Of a DNA stretch of 9,166 nt, positions 6,255 through 9,166 are shown piece after piece. The translations under genes and the position numbers were made by a program. This stretch comes from Aphodoplasma sp045626925 (GTDB lineage Bacteria > Bacillota > Clostridia > UBA1381 > UMGS1253). The notes below the pieces were generated by a model, which saw only the letters and a list, made by a program, of their open reading frames with translations, had not been told where the DNA came from and ran no database searches. The stretch lies in contig JAZUQZ010000017.1 in the NCBI GenBank assembly GCA_045626925.1, forward strand, positions 1 through 9,166, written 5' to 3'. Every line of letters begins with the position of its first letter. Position 1 is the first letter of the stretch.

Positions 6255-7004
6255 ATGAAAAAAAATTCATCTGTAAAAAGAAAAATCAAAATACAAAAAT
6301 TTATATGGTGGTTTGTAATTATTTCACTATTATTATCAATTGGATTTGTCATTACAGAAATTGTGCTTGCACCATCTGCTGAAGATACAGCTTTGCCACA
6401 CAGGCGTGTAAAGGGCGATTATATCCTTATGCTTGCACAGTGTGTGCTTGGTGTATTTGCTATGCTTTTACCAAGTATGTTACGCAAAAAAATCAGGCTT
6501 ATAATTCCATCAAATATGCTGATATGCTATACTTTGTTTTTATACGGTGCCATCTTTTTAGGCGAAGTAAGAAATTTTTATTATATAATTCCTTATTGGG
6601 ATACAATCCTGCACACATTCAGCGGTATAATGCTTGGCTCGCTTGGCTTTTCATTTATAAGCTTTTTAAATAGCAGCGAGCATATACCGATAAATTTGAG
6701 CCCTATATTTGTTGCAGTTTTCACATTTTGTTTTGGTGTAACTCTTGGTGTTGTCTGGGAATTTTATGAGTTCTTTTGCGATATTATTTTAAAAACAAAT
6801 ATGCAAAAATTCGCTCTTGAGTCAGGGGCTTTGCTTATAGGCCAAAATGCACTTGCAGACACAATGTACGACCTTGTAGTAGATGCAATCGGGGCCGGTG
6901 CAATTTCTGTTATAGGCTATATATCTCTTACTTTTAAGAAGGGTTGGGTTGAAAATCTTTTGTTAAAATTCCGTCACGGCAACACAAAAAACGACGACGA
7001 ATAA
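6255..7004 (+). CDS. Polytopic membrane protein, YjdF/DUF2238- or VanZ-like
   Basis: This 249-residue protein has a basic N-terminus and about six or seven hydrophobic segments (roughly 17-39, 57-74, 84-103, 118-138, 149-168, 188-200 and 205-226). Conserved-looking polar residues sit in or beside the later segments: D116 and H120 in YWDTILHTFSG, E169 and E172 in VVWEFYEF, and D202, D206 and D210 in DTMYDLVVDAIGA. The order DxxxH, WEFxE, DTxxDL recalls YjdF (DUF2238) and VanZ-like membrane proteins, whose biochemical function is not settled. The start ATG 6255 follows AGGAG (6245-6249). It lies 26 bases after the third peptidase and is the last gene before the terminator, so it is probably co-transcribed with them. 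Role unknown; a cell-envelope function would fit murD but that is inference. Confidence 0.75.
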   Translation: MKKNSSVKRKIKIQKFIWWFVIISLLLSIGFVITEIVLAPSAEDTALPHRRVKGDYILMLAQCVLGVFAMLLPSMLRKKIRLIIPSNMLICYTLFLYGAIFLGEVRNFYYIIPYWDTILHTFSGIMLGSLGFSFISFLNSSEHIPINLSPIFVAVFTFCFGVTLGVVWEFYEFFCDIILKTNMQKFALESGALLIGQNALADTMYDLVVDAIGAGAISVIGYISLTFKKGWVENLLLKFRHGNTKNDDE

Positions 7005-7006
7005 AA

Positions 7007-7036
7007 GTATAAATTTATATTTGTTTGACAATACTC
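7007..7036 (+). promoter_or_regulatory. Candidate sigma-F promoter of spoIIR
   Basis: GTATA (7007-7011) matches the sigma-F -35 pattern GyATA. After 15 bases, GACAATACTC (7027-7036) agrees with most fixed positions of the -10 pattern GGnnAnAnTr, with mismatches at the second G and the last base. spoIIR is sigma-F controlled in Bacillus subtilis. Transcription would begin near 7042. A TTGACA also lies at 7025-7030 but I see no good matching -10 for it. Confidence 0.4.
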
Positions 7037-7073
7037 CTTTTAGCTATGCAAATTACATACAAAGGAGTTTTTT
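7031..7073 (+). terminator. Terminator-like hairpin whose 3' arm is the spoIIR ribosome binding site
   Basis: ACTCCTTT (7033-7040) pairs perfectly with AAAGGAGT (7061-7068); an inner four-pair stem TATG (7045-7048) with CATA (7056-7059) extends it, and a T run (7068-7073) follows. It should end the murD to membrane-protein transcript. The 3' arm AAAGGAG (7061-7067) is also the only Shine-Dalgarno sequence for spoIIR, so read-through RNA would have that site paired. Confidence 0.75.
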
Positions 7074-7079
7074 ATTTTA

Positions 7080-7691
7080 ATGAGAAAGTTTATTATTTCT
7101 GTTTTGTTTGGGCTTGTATTTTCGATGATACTTATGGCATATGCCGATGAAACGCAAAAATCGGTGGCATCAAATGTGGTGCGTCTGCACATTATCGCAA
7201 ACAGTGACGACGCTTATGACCAAAGGGTAAAGCTTTTAGTGCGTGACGCTATAATCGACGAATTTTCATCGCTCGTTTCTGATGCAAAAAATCCAACACA
7301 CGCAAGGCAAATCATCGAAGCAAACCTATTAAAAGCCGAAGCAATCGCTCAAAGGGTTCTTGATGAAAACAATTTTTCCTACTATGCACGCGCTGTGTGC
7401 ACAAAGTCGCATTTTCCTATAAAAAAGTATGGCACAATCACTCTCCCGCCGGGAGAATATGACGCTTTAAAAATAATTTTAGGTAATGGTGCAGGGCAAA
7501 ATTGGTGGTGTGTAATGTATCCCCCGCTTTGTTTTGAAGATGCAATCGATATGGGGTTTGATAGTAATAGTAAGAAAATCCTTAAAGAAAGCCTCGGCGA
7601 AACTGATTTTGCGCTTATAAGTGATACCGGCTCTATTCCCGTTTGTTTCAAATTTAAGCTTTTGGAAATATTTGATGCCATTCGTAAATAG
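7080..7691 (+). CDS. spoIIR: SpoIIR, forespore signal for pro-sigma-E processing
   Basis: SpoIIR is made in the forespore and secreted into the intermembrane space, where it triggers the SpoIIGA protease to cleave pro-sigma-E in the mother cell. The 203 residues start with a hydrophobic signal segment (4-20), with a plausible signal peptidase site after A20-Y21-A22. The family hallmark VVRLHIIANSDDAYDQRVKLLVRDAI follows (33-58), then the C-terminal half with LPPGEYDALKIILGNGAGQNWWCVMYPPLCF. The start is ATG 7080; its ribosome binding site AAAGGAG (7061-7067) is 12 bases away, longer than usual, and is part of the hairpin described separately. No other in-frame start is closer. The gene stands between the murD operon and an asparaginase-like gene with its own promoter, so it is probably transcribed alone, probably by sigma-F. 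Confidence 0.95.
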   Translation: MRKFIISVLFGLVFSMILMAYADETQKSVASNVVRLHIIANSDDAYDQRVKLLVRDAIIDEFSSLVSDAKNPTHARQIIEANLLKAEAIAQRVLDENNFSYYARAVCTKSHFPIKKYGTITLPPGEYDALKIILGNGAGQNWWCVMYPPLCFEDAIDMGFDSNSKKILKESLGETDFALISDTGSIPVCFKFKLLEIFDAIRK

Positions 7692-7697
7692 TCAGTA

Positions 7698-7726
7698 TTG
7701 ACAAATAAATTTTTAGAGTGTATAAA
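7698..7726 (+). promoter_or_regulatory. Sigma-A promoter of the asparaginase-like gene
   Basis: TTGACA (7698-7703), a 17-base spacer and TATAAA (7721-7726) form a near-perfect vegetative promoter beginning seven bases after the spoIIR stop. The start near 7733 gives a leader of about 40 bases. I see no terminator between spoIIR and this promoter. Confidence 0.85.
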
Positions 7727-7771
7727 TAAATGTATAAAAACTATGCTTTGACACAAAAATGAGGTATAAAA

Positions 7772-8710
7772 ATGAAAATACTTGTTATATTTACAGGCGG
7801 AACAATCGGAAGCGCACAAAAAAACGACACAATTTCCTTGCAAAGCAGTACAAAATATACTTTGCTTGAAAATTATAAATCATCTTTTCCCAATGATATT
7901 ATGTTCGAACATATATCACCATATAATGTGCTCAGCGAAAACCTTTCTGCAACTGAAATTACAAAACTGGTTAGCACTGTTTGTGAAAATGTCGGCAAAG
8001 ATTATGACGGTATAATTGTCACACATGGTACAGATACAATCCAATATAGTGCATCTGCGCTTCATTATGCACTTGGCGTCGATACGGTGCCCGTTGTTTT
8101 AGTTTCTTCAAATTATCCGCTTGAAGATATGCGTTCAAATGGTCACGATAATTTTGCGTCGGCAGTTTCGTTTATATGCTCGGGCATGGGACGGGGCGTT
8201 TTTGTCTCTTATAAAAACCCAGGCAAAGACTATGCCGATATACATAGGGGCAATAATTTGTTACAGCATGCAGAGTGTGACGATGCGTTATACAGTGCAA
8301 ACAATATGGTCTTTGCCACTATTAAAAACGGAAAAGTTATAAAAAATGACACCTATCAGGACGATGCGCCATTTGCTCCCGTCGGCGCAATTAGTTTTTC
8401 TTGCACCTCGGACATATTAGTCGTAGAGCCACACCCTGCTGACAATTACAGCTATGAACTTTGTAACTATAGGGCAGTGCTTTTGTCGCCATACCATTCA
8501 TCGACGCTTGACACAGAAAGCAAGCAATTTTGTGCTTTTTGCAAAAAAGCTATAGATATGCATATTCCTGTATATCTGCCACATTTCAGGCGCGATGCAA
8601 TGTATGAATCGACCAAAAAATTTGCCCCACTCGGCATTATGTTGATGCCGGATTCCACCTTTGTTTCTGCATATATAAAGCTTTGGATTAAAAACAGTAT
8701 AAAAAGCTAA
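7772..8710 (+). CDS. Asparaginase/glutaminase-family protein, possibly lacking the catalytic lysine
   Basis: The 312 residues show the asparaginase family layout: FTGGTIGS at 7-14 with the first nucleophile candidate T11, and the second motif DGIIVTHGTDTIQYSASAL (79-97) holding T87 and D88 of the HGTDT site. Family members hydrolyse L-asparagine to aspartate and ammonia. No signal peptide is present, so it would be cytoplasmic, like type I enzymes. In most members a lysine follows about 75 residues later in an R-A-x-K-V-H-like stretch. Here the corresponding region (RGNNLLQHAECDDAL) seems to have leucine at that position, though my alignment is by eye. The start ATG 7772 follows GAGGT (7761-7765), and the gene has its own promoter. 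It may be a divergent asparaginase, a related amidohydrolase, or an inactive paralogue. Confidence 0.82.
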   Translation: MKILVIFTGGTIGSAQKNDTISLQSSTKYTLLENYKSSFPNDIMFEHISPYNVLSENLSATEITKLVSTVCENVGKDYDGIIVTHGTDTIQYSASALHYALGVDTVPVVLVSSNYPLEDMRSNGHDNFASAVSFICSGMGRGVFVSYKNPGKDYADIHRGNNLLQHAECDDALYSANNMVFATIKNGKVIKNDTYQDDAPFAPVGAISFSCTSDILVVEPHPADNYSYELCNYRAVLLSPYHSSTLDTESKQFCAFCKKAIDMHIPVYLPHFRRDAMYESTKKFAPLGIMLMPDSTFVSAYIKLWIKNSIKS

Positions 8711-8728
8711 TTTTAAAGCAAATTATTA

Positions 8729-8757
8729 TTGACAAAGATTGCTTTTTTTGCTATAAT
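8729..8757 (+). promoter_or_regulatory. Perfect consensus sigma-A promoter of the tRNA gene
   Basis: TTGACA (8729-8734), exactly 17 bases, then TATAAT (8752-8757). Transcription should begin near 8764, about 14 bases before the mature tRNA 5' end. Strong consensus promoters are typical of stable RNA genes. Confidence 0.93.
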
Positions 8758-8777
8758 GTTCAAGTCGTAAATTTTAA

Positions 8778-8869
8778 GGAGAGATGGCTGAGCTGGCCTA
8801 AGGCGCACGATTGGAAATCGTGTGAGCGTTAATAGCGTTCCGAGGGTTCGAATCCCTCTCTCTCCGCCA
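8778..8869 (+). tRNA. tRNA-Ser (anticodon GGA)
   Basis: A complete 92-base class II tRNA. The acceptor stem is GGAGAGA (8778-8784) with TCTCTCC (8859-8865), the discriminator is G8866, and CCA is encoded (8867-8869). The anticodon stem is CACGA (8806-8810) with TCGTG (8818-8822) and the anticodon is GGA (8813-8815), reading UCC and UCU serine codons. The long variable arm (about 8823-8841) is typical of tRNA-Ser. The T arm is GAGGG-TTCGAAT-CCCTC (8842-8858). No integrase or duplicated 3' end is seen next to it. Confidence 0.98.
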
Positions 8870-8870
8870 G

Positions 8871-8907
8871 AGAAAACACAATTTTTAATTGTGTTTTCTT
8901 TTTTTAT
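8871..8907 (+). terminator. Strong intrinsic terminator after tRNA-Ser
   Basis: A perfect 13-base-pair stem, AGAAAACACAATT (8871-8883) with AATTGTGTTTTCT (8887-8899), with a three-base loop and a run of Ts to 8905. It starts two bases after the tRNA CCA end. Confidence 0.95.
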
Positions 8908-8940
8908 TTCAAAACTTTTCAAAAAAATTTATTTTAAGTA

Positions 8941-8969
8941 TTGCCTTTTTTCAAGTTTTGTGTTAAACT
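8941..8969 (+). promoter_or_regulatory. Possible promoter of the last gene
   Basis: TTGCCT (8941-8946), 17 bases and TAAACT (8964-8969), the latter preceded by TG at 8961-8962 (extended -10 form). It is the best sigma-A-like pair before the final gene but is only moderate. The leader would be about 45 bases. Confidence 0.4.
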
Positions 8970-9020
8970 TATCCTCCAAGCACTTCGAACATGCGTTTGT
9001 TTTTGAAAGGAGGTGAGATT

Positions 9021-9166
9021 ATGCTTAACGAAAACTATTGGACAAATTCACTTAATACTATATTTCCACTGGACACAACTTCTAAAAAAGGTTATAATGG
9101 AATAAACACAATGCAGAAAAATAAAAATGTCTTTGATGATACTTTTGCAAATTCCGCTCTCGATTA
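9021..9166 (+). CDS. Unrecognised protein, N-terminal part (cut by window edge)
   Basis: A frame opens at ATG 9021 behind an almost ideal ribosome binding site (AAAGGAGGTGA, 9006-9016) and runs to the window end for 48 codons without a stop. The visible peptide starts MLNENYWTNSLNTIFPLDTT and is polar and rich in Asn, Thr and Lys, with no signal peptide, membrane segment or motif I can identify. The strong ribosome binding site argues for a real and well translated gene. Its function cannot be judged from this part. Confidence 0.65.
   Translation, partial: MLNENYWTNSLNTIFPLDTTSKKGYNGINTMQKNKNVFDDTFANSALD

Noticed and set aside
7025..7053. TTGACA before spoIIR as a vegetative promoter
   Set aside because: The hexamer is perfect but no acceptable -10 lies 16-18 bases downstream (GCAAAT at best).
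8713..8922. Minus-strand frame containing GGERGIRTLGT across the tRNA
   Set aside because: This is the familiar false protein produced by translating the complement of a tRNA-Ser gene.
8973..9013. CCTCC at 8973-8977 that could pair with the GGAGG of the last gene
   Set aside because: Only five pairs, no extension on either side, and a long loop; not enough to claim a regulatory hairpin.
1..9166. CRISPR arrays, riboswitches, insertion-sequence inverted repeats
   Set aside because: I found no regularly spaced repeats, no leader long enough for a known riboswitch fold, and no transposase other than the serine recombinase.

Overview
The window is AT-rich and looks like chromosomal DNA from an endospore-forming low-GC Firmicute, most likely a member of the Clostridia. 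Three sporulation genes support this: the end of dpaA, all of dpaB, and spoIIR. Having dpaAB also argues against the Clostridium sensu stricto group, where dipicolinate is usually made without them. I cannot name a species.

Layout. Positions 1 to about 790 are the end of a mobile element. It carries, on the minus strand, the N-terminal 208 codons of a large serine recombinase (cut by the window edge) and, just upstream, a 46-codon small gene whose 3' end overlaps the recombinase start. The element abuts, at about 785-802, the last ~50 codons of dpaA (spoVFA, dipicolinate synthase subunit A) on the plus strand. dpaB follows two bases after the dpaA stop, then an intrinsic terminator. This is the arrangement of a 'skin'-type intervening element: a sporulation gene split by an element whose own serine recombinase sits at its border and can excise it in the mother cell. 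The recombinase transcription unit has a -10-like sequence resembling mother-cell sigma factors (CATAnnnTA). This is the main discovery candidate.

Positions 1668-7073 look like one operon: a sigma-A promoter, murD (peptidoglycan precursor ligase), three consecutive M42-family metallo-aminopeptidase paralogues, and a polytopic membrane protein resembling YjdF/DUF2238 and VanZ-like proteins. It ends in a hairpin whose 3' arm is also the Shine-Dalgarno sequence of spoIIR. A candidate sigma-F promoter is placed so that spoIIR transcripts would begin inside the hairpin loop and so escape both the terminator and the sequestration of the ribosome binding site.

Positions 7698-8710 hold an asparaginase-like gene with its own near-consensus promoter. 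The protein keeps the TGGT and HGTDT motifs but seems to lack the catalytic lysine. A tRNA-Ser(GGA) gene follows, with a perfect consensus promoter and a strong terminator. The window ends in the first 48 codons of an unrecognised gene with a very strong ribosome binding site.

The sporulation genes act at different stages: SpoIIR signals from the forespore to activate sigma-E in the mother cell, and DpaA/DpaB make dipicolinic acid late in the mother cell. The element in dpaA would have to be removed between those stages for a spore to accumulate dipicolinate normally.
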